Assembly (NCBI GenBank): GCA_043747835.1
Contig: JAYTOK010000133.1
Location: 21,721-85,720 of the forward strand
Direction: 5' to 3'
DNA: 64,000 nt
DNA from: CADEED01 sp043747835
Lineage (GTDB): Bacteria; Pseudomonadota; Gammaproteobacteria; Steroidobacterales; Steroidobacteraceae
Below, piece by piece: positions 37,828 through 47,643 of the stretch. The translations under genes were made by a program, and so were the position numbers. Position 1 is the stretch's first letter, and each line of letters opens with the position of its first letter. Under the pieces are notes generated by a model, which was not told the origin of the DNA, ran no database searches, and saw nothing but the letters and a program-made list of their open reading frames with translations.

Positions 37828-38722
37828 GGCCGACCTCAAGCTCAAGGATCTGCGTTACCTCGTCGCCGTGGCCGACACGAAGCACTTCGGCCGCGCGGCG
37901 GAGCGCAGCTTCGTGAGCCAGCCGACGTTGTCGGCGCAGCTCAAGAAGCTCGAGGAATACCTCGGGGTCCAGCTCATCGAACGCGCGCCCAAGCGAGTCT
38001 CGCTGACGGTCGCCGGCGAGGAGATCGTCGAACGGGCACGCCGCATCCTCGATGCGGGTGACGAGATCGTCGAGCTCGCGAAGGGACACCGCGACCCGCT
38101 CGCCGGGCGCCTCAAGCTCGCGTTTCTGCCCACGATCGGCCCCTATCTACTGCCGAACGTCGCCGCGAAACTGCGCAAGGGGTTGCCACGCCTCGAACTG
38201 ATGCTCTACGAATATCAGACCGATCCGATGCTCGAGAAACTACATTCGGGAGAGATCGATGTCGGAATCCTGGCATTGCCGATGCAACTCGACGGACTCG
38301 AGTCCTACGATCTCTATAAAGAGCCGTTCATGGTGGCTCTGCCGGCCAATCACCGGTTGAGTTCCCGCTCCACGATCAAACCGGAAGATCTGCACAACGA
38401 GACGCTGCTGCTGCTCGAGGACGGGCACTGCCTGCGCGACCAGGCGCTCGACATCTGTTCGAGCACCCACATCCACGAGAAGCAGGACTTTCGCGCAACC
38501 AGCCTCGAAACGCTGCGCCAGATGGTGGCCGCCGGCGTCGGAATCACGCTGTTGCCCGAGCTCGCGAGCCGCGGCGCGTACGGCAATGCGCGCGGCGTCT
38601 CGATCAAGCCCTTCGCGCGCCCCGTGCCCACGCGGACGATCGGCGCGGTGTGGCGCAAGTCGAGCGCGCGGCGCGAATGCATTCTCGCGCTCGCGAAAGT
38701 GATCGAGACGCACGCGCTGTGA
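37826..38722 (+). CDS. oxyR: Peroxide sensor OxyR (LysR family)
   Basis: This 298-residue LysR-type regulator has the N-terminal winged helix (RYLVAVADTKHFGRAAER) and, decisively, the redox cysteines C202 and C211 in GHCLRDQALDIC, spaced nine apart as C199/C208 of E. coli OxyR. Oxidation by H2O2 should activate ahpC. No Shine-Dalgarno precedes the ATG. The stop overlaps the start of the next gene (GTGA), so oxyR is translationally coupled to an alpha/beta hydrolase and then a lipase-CHAT fusion. Confidence 0.95.
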   Translation: MADLKLKDLRYLVAVADTKHFGRAAERSFVSQPTLSAQLKKLEEYLGVQLIERAPKRVSLTVAGEEIVERARRILDAGDEIVELAKGHRDPLAGRLKLAFLPTIGPYLLPNVAAKLRKGLPRLELMLYEYQTDPMLEKLHSGEIDVGILALPMQLDGLESYDLYKEPFMVALPANHRLSSRSTIKPEDLHNETLLLLEDGHCLRDQALDICSSTHIHEKQDFRATSLETLRQMVAAGVGITLLPELASRGAYGNARGVSIKPFARPVPTRTIGAVWRKSSARRECILALAKVIETHAL

Positions 38723-39597
38723 AGGTCGCCGAACCGCAGGAGTTCACTCTGCGCTGCACGGACGGTCGCGAACTCGCCGCGCACTGGTTTCCGGCACAGG
38801 TTCGCCGCGGCGCCATCGTCATCAGCGCGGGCACCGGCTTTCCCCAGACTTTCTACTTCAAGCTCGCGAACTACTGCGCCGGGCGCGGCTACGACGCGCT
38901 GGTCTACGACTATCGCGGCATCGGCTGGTCGGCTCCTGCGGATCTCGCCAGCGAAACCGCGAAAATGAGCGACTGGGGCCTGTTCGACATCCGCACGGCG
39001 GTCGACGCGGCCGCGGGGCGCGCGGGCGACCTCCCCGTCTTCACGCTCGGGCACAGCGTCGGCGGACAATTCCTCGGGCTGCTGAAGAATCACGCGCTCG
39101 CGCGCGCGCACGTCCAGGTCGCGACCTCGGTGGGCTACTGGCCCTGGGAACACGCACCCTTTCGCTACCTCGCGTGGTGGTTCTGGCGCGTGCATGGCCC
39201 GCTCATGCTCGCGCTCAAGGGCTACATCCCCAGCGGCGGTGGTTGGGCGGGGTTACCGCTGCCGCGTGGCGTCTACGAAGAGTGGCGGCGCTGGTGCCTG
39301 CGTCCCGATCACTTCGGCCCGGATCTCGCGACCTATCTATCCGACAACGTGTTCGCGGACATTCGCGCGCCGCTGCTGAGCGTCGGCTTCACCGACGATC
39401 CGATCGCGACTCGCAAAGCCGTCGGCGAGTTGAACAAGTTCTTCCCCAATGCGCGCCGCGAATCGCTCTGGTATTCGCCCGCCGACGCGGGCGGCATGCG
39501 CATCGGGCATGAAGGCTTCTTCGCTTCGCGCAATCGGGAATTCCTCTGGAAGCCGGTGCTCGACTGGATAGACGCCCAGACCGGAGTGACGCCATGA
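38719..39597 (+). CDS. Alpha/beta hydrolase
   Basis: The GTG at 38719 overlaps the oxyR stop and gives 292 residues (VKVAEPQEFTLRCTDGRE). The nucleophile elbow is GHSVGGQF with S113; the oxyanion region is SAGTGFPQTFY, and the catalytic His is likely in MRIGHEGFF. A proline/tryptophan-rich lid (YWPWEHAPFRYLAWWFWRVH) suggests an esterase- or lipase-like substrate. It resembles poorly characterised serine hydrolases. The stop overlaps the next ATG (ATGA), making a three-gene coupled operon with oxyR. Confidence 0.85.
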   Translation: MKVAEPQEFTLRCTDGRELAAHWFPAQVRRGAIVISAGTGFPQTFYFKLANYCAGRGYDALVYDYRGIGWSAPADLASETAKMSDWGLFDIRTAVDAAAGRAGDLPVFTLGHSVGGQFLGLLKNHALARAHVQVATSVGYWPWEHAPFRYLAWWFWRVHGPLMLALKGYIPSGGGWAGLPLPRGVYEEWRRWCLRPDHFGPDLATYLSDNVFADIRAPLLSVGFTDDPIATRKAVGELNKFFPNARRESLWYSPADAGGMRIGHEGFFASRNREFLWKPVLDWIDAQTGVTP

Positions 39598-42578
39598 ACG
39601 AGGGCGCGGCGGCGGAGCACATAACGCCCTACGACCGCCTCGCGCTCGACGAAACGACGATGGTCGCGCTCCTCGCGTCAAAGACCCGCAGCGAGGGTCT
39701 CGTCGACTACTTCGGTGCGGAGCTGCATTCGGAGCTCGTCAAGCTCGCGCGCGCGACGACCGGTGCGCGACGACGGCGCGCACCCCGACGGCGCGTCTAT
39801 GTCTTGCCCGGCATCATGGGTTCGCAGCTCGGCTTCGTACGCAGCGCGCCGAAGCCAGCCGACATCCTCTGGCTCGACCCGATCGACATCGCCTTCGGCC
39901 GTTTGACGGATCTCGCTCTCGTCCCAGGTTCCCGCATCGTCGCGCTCGGCGCGATGAGCTACACCTACCTCAAGCTCACGTTGAGCCTGCGCAAGGCGGG
40001 CTACGACGCTGTGCTGCTCGACTACGACTGGCGCCGCGACATCGCATCTCTCGGCAAGACTCTCGCGGAGCGCATCTCCGCGGACGGTCGAGAAGAGATC
40101 GCGATCGTTGGGCACAGCATGGGCGGGCTCGTCGCGCGCGCGGCGCTGACGCATGCCGCAGGCTCGCAGGTTTCGCAGGTGATCCTTCTCGGCACGCCGA
40201 ATTCGGGATCGCTGGCCGCCGTGCAGGCGTTGCGCGGCACGTACTCGGTGGTGCGCAAGATCGCGATGCTCGATCTGCGTCACAGCGCGGAGTTCCTCGC
40301 GCAGCACGTGTTCTCCACCTTCCCGGGCCTGCACGAGCTGCTGCCCGCGGGCCGCGGCGCGAGCGACTTCGATCTGTTCGATTCGACCGTGTGGCCCGCC
40401 GACGGACCCGCGGCCAATGCGACGCTGCTGCGCAACGCTGCTGGCCTCGACGCGCGCCTCGCTCCGGCCGACGCGCGCTTCCATCTCGTGATCGGCTGCA
40501 ATCGAACTACCGCAACCGGCGTCGCGCTGCGCGACGGAGAGTTCGAGTATGAGTACAGCCTGCAGGGCGACGGTACGGTGCCGATCGAGCTCGCCCGACT
40601 CGCGGGCGCGCGCCACTCCTATATCGAGTGCGGTCACAGCGACCTGCCGCTCGAAGATCGCGTCATCGCCGCGACGGCCGACCTGCTCGCGACGGGCGCC
40701 ACGCAGCGGCTCGCCGCATCGCCGCCGCTGCGGCGCGGCGCGCTCACGCGCGTGCGCGATACCGAGCTGCGCGAGCACTACACGGGCAAGATCGACTGGC
40801 CGCACATGACGCCGGAGCAGCGCCGGCTGTTCCTCGACACGCTGAACGAAGCGCCGCGGGGACGAATGGTTAGGCGGCCGCTGCGCGCGGCCGACAAGCC
40901 CCTCGAAGTGCGCGTGCGTCTAGGCGACGTCGCCAATGCGCGAACGGCGGCGGTAGCGGTTGCCGTACTGCGCGGAGTGCCGGCGCGCGGCGCGGCGGCC
41001 GACGTCGACAAGCGCCTGGGAGGCGTGATCGACGATTGGCTACAACATCGGATCGTCAGCGGCGACGCCGGCAACGTGACGCCGATTCCGCGCGGTCTGC
41101 AGCGCGGCGGTCGCCCGGCGCGCCGCGCGCCTGACAAGCGCACCGCGTTCCTGCTGGTTGGCCTCGGCCGCTTCGATCGCCTCGGGCCCGACATCATCGA
41201 GCTCGCCGCGGAAAACCTCGCGCGCTTCGCCGAAGCGCCGCCGTATCGCTCCATCGCGACGGTGGCCTGGGGTGCACGCGCGGGGCTCGATGCGGTGGAT
41301 TCGTTCGCCGCGCAGCTGCGTGGATTCCTGCGCGTGCGTGCCACGGGCGCGACGCGACTGACTCGAGTGGACCTGCACGTGCTCAATCGCCCGGAGGCAA
41401 CCCGTGTTCATGCGGCGCTCTCCGACTTCGCACACTCACGTCCACCCGGAACGCTGCGCGTCGCGCCGCTCGCCCCCGCGCGCACGCGGACCCGCACGAG
41501 CTCACGCAAGGTGCCCGGCACCACGCATCTGATCGTGGCGGCGGATGCGCGCCGCGCCGGCCGCGAAACCTGGCGCGGCTCACTGCTCACCGGCGGAACT
41601 TCGGCGGCGATTTTTTCGCAGACGCAGGAGTTCACGACGTCCGCGCTCGAGAAGCTCGACCGCGAGTTCCAGAGCGCAAGCCTCACGAACGAGAAGGTCA
41701 AGACGCTCGGCGCGAAACTCGCGGCACTGACGCTGCACCCGGCGCTCGCCGACGCATTGCTCACGTCGCGGGCCACGACGTTGTCCATCGTGCACGACGC
41801 GGCGGCGAGCCGCATTCCCTGGGAAGCGCTCAACGTGCACGGCTGGTTTCCCGCGCTCGAGTCCGGGCTCTCGCGCCGTTATGCAACCGCCGACCTCGTG
41901 CCCGCGCGCTTCGACACCGCGCGGCGCGAGCAGCGCGAGCTCGGCGTTCTGCTCATCGCGAACCCCACGCTCGATCTCCCCGGCGCCGACGAGGAGCGCG
42001 CGCGAATCGCGACGCTGCTCGGCAAGTCTCGCTCGGCGCGGCTCGTCGAGATCGCAGGAAAGGACGCGACGGTTGCGCGCATCACGGCGGAGCTCGAATC
42101 CGGGCGCTTCGACGTGCTTCACTTCGCGGGACATGCGTTCTTCGATGAAAGTCAGCTCGGCGAGAGCGGTCTCGTGCTCGCGGATGGCGAGCTCTCGGGC
42201 GACGCGCTGTCGGCGTTGCGTCGATTGCCGCCGCTCGTCGTATTCAATGCCTGCGAATCGGCGCGCTTGCGCGGCCATGGCACCCGCCGCGGCAATGGGC
42301 CCGGGCTCGCGAAAGCGCGCGGCCAGGGAATGCAACGCAATCTTGGTTTGGCCGAGAGTCTGCTGCGCGCGGGACTCGCGCACTACATCGGCACGCACTG
42401 GCCCGTCGTGGACGCGTCAGCCGCGACGTTCGCGGGCGTGTTCTACCAATCGCTGCTGCGGACGAGCATCGGTGGCGCTCTCGTTCACGCGCGCCGCGCC
42501 GTGCGCGCGCGACGCTCGCCCGACTGGGCGGACTACGTGCACTACGGAGACTCGGAGTTCCGTCTCAAGGTCTTGTAG
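39594..42578 (+). CDS. Lipase (LCAT/PGAP1-like)-CHAT caspase fusion protein
   Basis: The 994-residue protein has two recognisable ends. Residues about 65-365 form an alpha/beta hydrolase of the lecithin:cholesterol acyltransferase/PGAP1 kind: VYVLPGIMGSQLG (68-80), nucleophile S175 in GHSMGG, acid in GDGTVPIEL and His in ECGHSDLPLED. After a linker of about 350 residues, a C-terminal CHAT domain carries the His of LHFAGHAFFD (about 846) and the Cys of VFNACESAR (about 886). No signal peptide is seen. Lipase and caspase-like protease on one chain suggests a protein or membrane-attacking effector. The ATG overlaps the previous stop. Confidence 0.85.
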   Translation: MNEGAAAEHITPYDRLALDETTMVALLASKTRSEGLVDYFGAELHSELVKLARATTGARRRRAPRRRVYVLPGIMGSQLGFVRSAPKPADILWLDPIDIAFGRLTDLALVPGSRIVALGAMSYTYLKLTLSLRKAGYDAVLLDYDWRRDIASLGKTLAERISADGREEIAIVGHSMGGLVARAALTHAAGSQVSQVILLGTPNSGSLAAVQALRGTYSVVRKIAMLDLRHSAEFLAQHVFSTFPGLHELLPAGRGASDFDLFDSTVWPADGPAANATLLRNAAGLDARLAPADARFHLVIGCNRTTATGVALRDGEFEYEYSLQGDGTVPIELARLAGARHSYIECGHSDLPLEDRVIAATADLLATGATQRLAASPPLRRGALTRVRDTELREHYTGKIDWPHMTPEQRRLFLDTLNEAPRGRMVRRPLRAADKPLEVRVRLGDVANARTAAVAVAVLRGVPARGAAADVDKRLGGVIDDWLQHRIVSGDAGNVTPIPRGLQRGGRPARRAPDKRTAFLLVGLGRFDRLGPDIIELAAENLARFAEAPPYRSIATVAWGARAGLDAVDSFAAQLRGFLRVRATGATRLTRVDLHVLNRPEATRVHAALSDFAHSRPPGTLRVAPLAPARTRTRTSSRKVPGTTHLIVAADARRAGRETWRGSLLTGGTSAAIFSQTQEFTTSALEKLDREFQSASLTNEKVKTLGAKLAALTLHPALADALLTSRATTLSIVHDAAASRIPWEALNVHGWFPALESGLSRRYATADLVPARFDTARREQRELGVLLIANPTLDLPGADEERARIATLLGKSRSARLVEIAGKDATVARITAELESGRFDVLHFAGHAFFDESQLGESGLVLADGELSGDALSALRRLPPLVVFNACESARLRGHGTRRGNGPGLAKARGQGMQRNLGLAESLLRAGLAHYIGTHWPVVDASAATFAGVFYQSLLRTSIGGALVHARRAVRARRSPDWADYVHYGDSEFRLKVL

Positions 42579-42585
42579 GAAAATT

Positions 42586-42603
42586 TGGCGCGTCAGCGCG
42601 CCA
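42586..42603 (-). terminator. Possible bidirectional terminator hairpin between convergent genes
   Basis: TGGCGCG (42586-42592) and CGCGCCA (42597-42603) form a 7-bp stem; the loop contains part of the S9 peptidase stop codon. On the minus strand it is followed by AAATTTTCC, a weak T-tract. Confidence 0.4.
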
Positions 42604-44575
42604 CGAGCCAGCGATCGAACCACTCGATGTTGCTGCGCATGCGGTGCACGAGGTAGCTAGGGACATCGAGCCCGTGGTTCTGCCCCGGGTACACGATCAG
42701 CTTCGTGGGCACGCCGCGGACTTTCAGCACCTGGTACATCTGCTCGGCGCCGACGCAGGGCACATTGTCGTCGTCGGCCGCGCATTGAAATAGCGTGGGT
42801 GCGGTGATGCGCTCCGGCTGCAGGAACGGAAAGGCCAGCTTCTTCCACGTCTCGAAGTTTTCCCACGGGTACCCGAGCTCGAGCACGTATTCGCGCGCGT
42901 ACATGTCGACGCCGAACAACGCGAGCACGTTCGCCACGCCGGCGCCGGAGATGGCCGCCTTGATGCGCTTGTCGCTCGCGATCATGTAGTCGGTGAGGAT
43001 GCCGCCGTAACTCCAGCCGACGACGCCCAGGCGCTGCGGATCGGCGATGCCAGCGTCGATGAGATGCGTCATCCCGGCGCTGATGTCCTGCGCGTCGAGG
43101 TTGCCCCAGTCGGCGTAGATGGCGCGCGCGAAATCGAAGCCGCGGCCCGAGGAGCCGCGCGGATTGACCGCGAGCGTCGCGTATCCCGCGGCGGCGAACA
43201 GGCGCGCTTCGATGTTGAACTCGTGGCTGTGCTGGTAGACAGGGCCACCGTGGATGTCCGTCGCCAGGGGATAGCGCTTCGCGGGATCGAAGCCGGGAGG
43301 CAACGTGACGTAGCCGTGGATCTGCGCGTCGCCGCTCGCGAACTCCACGTCGCGCACTTCGCCGAGCTCGCGTTCCCTCACCCACGCGTTGTGATCGGTG
43401 AGCTGTCGCCGTCCGTCGACGGCGAAAATTTCCGCGGGCGTGTTCACATCGGTTTCGAGCAGCGCGATGCGGCCGTTGCTTGCGACCGCGAAGTCGTAGC
43501 CGAACCGCTTTCCGGAACTCAGGTAGTCGATCTTTCCGTCGGGAAGAATGCGCGCGAGCCAGGTGTCGCGGTCCTGCTCGATGAGCGCGACGATGGTGCC
43601 GTCAGGCGCGAACTTCGGCGCGTAGAACCAGCGGTCGATGCGCGCGGGACGCGTCACTTCGCCGGTCGCGAGGTCGCCAACTGCGAGTTGGAACGGCGCG
43701 TAGTAGATCCACTTGTCTTCGCCGCCTTCGAGCCACAAGAGGCGGCGCGAATCGGGTGACCAGGAGGGGCGTGCGCCCCAGTCCGGATCGTTGTCCGCGC
43801 CTGCGAAGGTGCTGATCTTCCGAGCGACTCCCGCGTCGACGCCCTGCACGAAGATTTCGTAGTTGGAGTCGCGCTCGGTGGCATCGCGCTCCTTGCCGAC
43901 GTACGCGATCGACGTGCCATCGGGCGACCACGCGGGCGCTCCGTGATCGCGCTGGCCCGATGTGAGTTGCCGCGACTTGCCCGTCGACAGCTCGATGACG
44001 AACAACTGCGCCGTGCGATCGTCCAGATATCCGTCCCCGTCCCGTTTGAACAGGAACCGCTCGGTCTCGATCGGCGGCGGGATCTCGGATTCGCTGCCGA
44101 CAGTGCGCCCGACTTCGGCAACCACCACGGCGCGCTTGCCGTCCGGCGAGAGGTCGAAGTCGCTGATGCCGCCGGCGATCTTCGTGATCTGACGCCTGGT
44201 CGTTCCTTGCAACCGCCACAACTGCGTCGTCTCGTTCTTCGCGGCGTCGCTGAGGAAATAGATAGTCCGCCCGTCCTTCGCGAAGCGCGGTTGCCACTCG
44301 CTCGTCTTTGGCGTGCGCGTGAGCTGTCGCGGCGCGCCCTCTTTCCAGCCTACCGACCAGAGATCACTCGTGCCTTTGTCGCTCTTCTTGTCGTTGCGCG
44401 AGACGGTGTAGGCGATGCGCTCGCCATCGGGCGAGAACGCTGGCTCGGACACCGTCGCCAGTAGATAGAAGTCGTCGAGAACGACCGGCGTAGCTGCCCG
44501 TGCTGTGGAGGACGGGGCCGCCAGCGGCAACGCTGCGAGCAGCAGCGCCGCCGCACTCCCCCGAAATGCCGACAT
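42593..44575 (-). CDS. S9-family serine peptidase (prolyl oligopeptidase/acylaminoacyl-type)
   Basis: The ATG at 44575 gives 660 residues with a signal peptide (MSAFRGSAAALLLAALPLA). A seven-bladed beta-propeller follows (repeated FSPDGERIAY, LSPDGKRAVV, WSPDGTSIAYV), then a C-terminal alpha/beta hydrolase with S522 in GWSYGG, Asp near CAADDDNVPC and H634 in NHGLDVP. Likely a periplasmic peptidase for short peptides. It starts two bases after the corrected stop of the upstream TonB receptor; because of a frameshift there, the frames are continuous and the two genes can be read as one. Confidence 0.93.
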   Translation of the reverse strand: MSAFRGSAAALLLAALPLAAPSSTARAATPVVLDDFYLLATVSEPAFSPDGERIAYTVSRNDKKSDKGTSDLWSVGWKEGAPRQLTRTPKTSEWQPRFAKDGRTIYFLSDAAKNETTQLWRLQGTTRRQITKIAGGISDFDLSPDGKRAVVVAEVGRTVGSESEIPPPIETERFLFKRDGDGYLDDRTAQLFVIELSTGKSRQLTSGQRDHGAPAWSPDGTSIAYVGKERDATERDSNYEIFVQGVDAGVARKISTFAGADNDPDWGARPSWSPDSRRLLWLEGGEDKWIYYAPFQLAVGDLATGEVTRPARIDRWFYAPKFAPDGTIVALIEQDRDTWLARILPDGKIDYLSSGKRFGYDFAVASNGRIALLETDVNTPAEIFAVDGRRQLTDHNAWVRERELGEVRDVEFASGDAQIHGYVTLPPGFDPAKRYPLATDIHGGPVYQHSHEFNIEARLFAAAGYATLAVNPRGSSGRGFDFARAIYADWGNLDAQDISAGMTHLIDAGIADPQRLGVVGWSYGGILTDYMIASDKRIKAAISGAGVANVLALFGVDMYAREYVLELGYPWENFETWKKLAFPFLQPERITAPTLFQCAADDDNVPCVGAEQMYQVLKVRGVPTKLIVYPGQNHGLDVPSYLVHRMRSNIEWFDRWLVAR

Positions 44576-44577
44576 CG

Positions 44578-47530
44578 TCAGGAGCCGCCCAGGTTTATCT
44601 TCGCTCCGGCGTAGAAGTAGCGGCCCATCGCCGAGATCGGGTAGGAGCTGTAGCCGAACGCCGGCTTCTGATCCAGCAGATTGTTGATGCCGGCGAAGAC
44701 GTTCACCTGGTCGGAGATGTCGTACGACCCGTGGAGGTCGTGATCCCACTTCTCTATTCACGCGAAAGAAGCGCGAGTCGGCGTAGTCCGGGTCGCCGCG
44801 CAGTGTCTCGCGCGAGAAGCGGTCCGTCTTGCTGGCCCAGTTGAGGCCGTAGGCCAGCGTGAGCGGACCGCGAGTCCAGCTCACATCGAGCGTGCTCGCG
44901 AATTTCGGGAAGAACACTCCCAGGGAGTTCATCGGCGCCTCTCCCAGATCGTTGTCGAGCTCGGCACCCGGCGTCGCGACGAACTCGATCCGGTCGAGGT
45001 AGCCGCCGACGAGCTGGACACTGAAATCGCCGATGCCTGTGCTCCGTCGGTAGTCGAACGACATGTCGAGGCCGGACGTGCGGAAGCTCGCGACGTTGTC
45101 GGGCCGCACGGTGAATCCGGTGACGTATCCCGTGCCGGGATCGCGATCGATGCCCGCGCAGAAAGGATTGTCCAGCGACGGCTGGTCGACGCACAGCTCG
45201 GCGAGCTCATTGGCCTCCGGCGTGTTGATCGCGTCCGCGATCTCGATGTCGTACCAGTCGAGCGCCACGGTGAAGCCGGGCGTGAATTCCGGTCGCAGCA
45301 CTACGCCCGCGGTCCAGGTCTTTGCCGTTTCTTCGCTCAGGTCACGGTTGCCACCGAAGGTTCCTTCGGTGAATACCGTCGCCTGCGGCGTGTTCGACGG
45401 CAGGAAGGTCGAGGGATCGATGCCGAGATCGTTCAACAATGCGGCGCAGTTCGCTGCGCGCGTGCTCGAGCCGTTGTTGAGTTCGTTGAGGTCGCAGGGA
45501 TCGACGATGAAGTTGAACGTCGTGCTCTCGGGTGAGAACAGTTCGGAGATGTTCGGCGCGCGCACCGCCTGCGCATATGTGCCGCGGAACGTCAGCGATT
45601 CCACGGGCGCATAGACCGCGTCGACTTTCCAGGAGTTGGTCTTGCCGACGGTGCTGTAGTCGGACGCGCGGAATGCGGCGCCCAGCGACAGCTTGTTCGC
45701 GAACCGGGCGTCCGTGAGCAGCGGAAGATTGATCTCCGCGAACAACTCCTTCACGTCGAAGCTGCCCTCGGACGGCGTGATCGGACCGACCCACGTGAGG
45801 CCGTCCTGGATTTCCTGCGCGGGCACCGAGTCGCTGGCCTCCTTGCGATACTCCGCGCCGAGCGCGAAGCCGATCGATCCGCCCGGTAGTTTGAACGTGT
45901 CGCCGAGATCGCCGGACAGGGACCCCGAGACGACGTTCTGCGTGACCTTCGTGTGGCTCACACTGTCCGTGTTGACCCAGTCGGCCGCGCGCGGGTCGCG
46001 AAAGCCCGTGCCCCAGATGTTGTAAGGCAGACACCCTTCGAGGGCGGGATCGGCATCGGGATCGAGCGACGAGCGGCACACCTCGCGGCCGCTCACGGGA
46101 TCCGTGACGACGTCGATCGCGGCGAGCCAGCGATCCTCGAACCGGTTGTTCACCTCGACGATCTGGCTGCGCGTTTCGCCGTAGACGTACGATGCCTCCC
46201 AACTCAGGTTGTCGCTGACCGCGCCACTCAACGCGAGCACACCGCGCAGGGTCTCGCGAGTCGTGTCCTCGCCGTTCGTGCCGAGATCGAAGTTGTCGCG
46301 CGTCACGATCACACCGTCGGGCGTGGCGGGGTCATCGAAGAAGATCGCCGCGGCGCCGGGTACGATCGCGTCGCGGATCACGCCCGGCATCCACGGATTG
46401 TCGGGCGTCATCAGTAGATAGAAGTCGTACGACGGCTGGGCGATCGAGAAGGCGCGCGTGCGCGCGTACTTCGCCTCGGCGGAAAGCGTGAGCGAGTCGC
46501 TCACGTCGAAGTGGCCGAGCAGATTGACGAGGTGGCGCTCGCTCTCGGGGAAAAGATCGCCCTGGTAGCCATTGGTCTGGGTGCTGGATCCGCCCTGCGT
46601 GTAACCGCCGGAGTTTTCGAGCAGGAAACCGCGGTCGTATACGTTGCCGGTGCCCTCGAAGTCCGACGCGAAATCGAAGTCCACGTCGACCGCGCCCACG
46701 GGGGAGCTGTCGGCGTAGCGGATGTCGTTGTAGGGAACGTTGTCCGGCAGATCCGGATCGTCGCCGAGATCGTCCTGGTTCTGCGCGAGATCGAAGCGGT
46801 TGAGCGGACGCAAATACGAACGGTCCTGGTCGAAGACGCGATCGTCCTTGCTGTACTCGTAGGCCATCGCGACGTTGCCGCGCCCCTCGGCGAAGTTCAG
46901 GCCACCGGTCACCGCCATGAAGCGGTTGTCGCCGTCGCCGCGGCTCGAGCGGCTCGCCTGCCCGCGAAACTTCAGTCCTTCGAAATCCTTTCGCAGCCGG
47001 AAGTTCACGACGCCGGACACACCATCGGCGCCGTAGATCGCCGACGCGCCACCCGTCAGCACATCGACCGCCTCGAGGAGGTCGGTCGGGATTGCGTCGA
47101 CGTCGACCGCCGCGGAACCCGCGAGACCGGACACGTGACGCCGGCCGTCGACCAGCACGAGCGTGCGATCGACACCGAGGTGGCGCAGATCGAGAAGATT
47201 CAATCCGACCTCGCCGAAACCCGGATTGGAGCCTGCCGTCAGGTCACCGGTGATCGAACCGACGAGCGCCGGCGATTGCGCGAGGAAGTCCGCAAGGTCT
47301 GTCTTGCCGGATTGCGCGAGCGTTTCCGACGAGAAGGTCGTGACCGGGTTGGCGAAGCCCTGCGCGTCCTGCCGGATCCGCGATCCGGTGATCACGATTT
47401 CCTCGACGACCGGGTCGCCGGCGTCCGCGGGCTTGTTAGACGCGGACTGCTGCGCGAGGGCGGCGGGGACGCCGAGCGTCGCGGCGGTACCCAATATCAG
47501 GGAGATCGGCAAAAAATTCTTTCGACGCAT
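44578..47530 (-). CDS. TonB-dependent receptor with a frameshift near its 3' end
   Basis: The ATG at 47530, with GGAG six bases upstream, starts a receptor with signal peptide (MRRKNFLPISLILGTAATLG, ending near AALAQQ) and plug domain (EEIVITGSRIRQDAQGFANP). In the open frame the barrel breaks off after DYADSRFFRVN and then continues as unrelated sequence into the S9 peptidase. Removing one base at about 44755 restores 58 more residues (EKWDHDLHGSYDISDQVNVF ... YFYAGAKINLGGS) ending at a TGA at 44580-44578, the expected last beta-strands. Corrected length is about 983 residues. It is a sequencing error, a phase-variable site or a recent mutation; I cannot tell which. Confidence 0.85.
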
Positions 47531-47603
47531 GGTTCGCTCCTGCAACGCTGCCAATGATTCCCTCGCCTGTCGGCAGGATGTTGGCAAATGCGGGTCGAGT
47601 CAA

Positions 47604-47634
47604 TTCACGCGCGGCAGAACGAGTGGGCTAGAAT
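47604..47634 (+). promoter_or_regulatory. Candidate terC promoter
   Basis: TAGAAT (47629-47634), five of six bases of the -10 consensus, lies nine bases before the terC ATG. TTCACG (47604-47609) is 19 bases upstream, a rather long spacer. No Shine-Dalgarno follows, so a leaderless transcript is possible. Confidence 0.4.
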
Positions 47635-47643
47635 GTGGGACAC

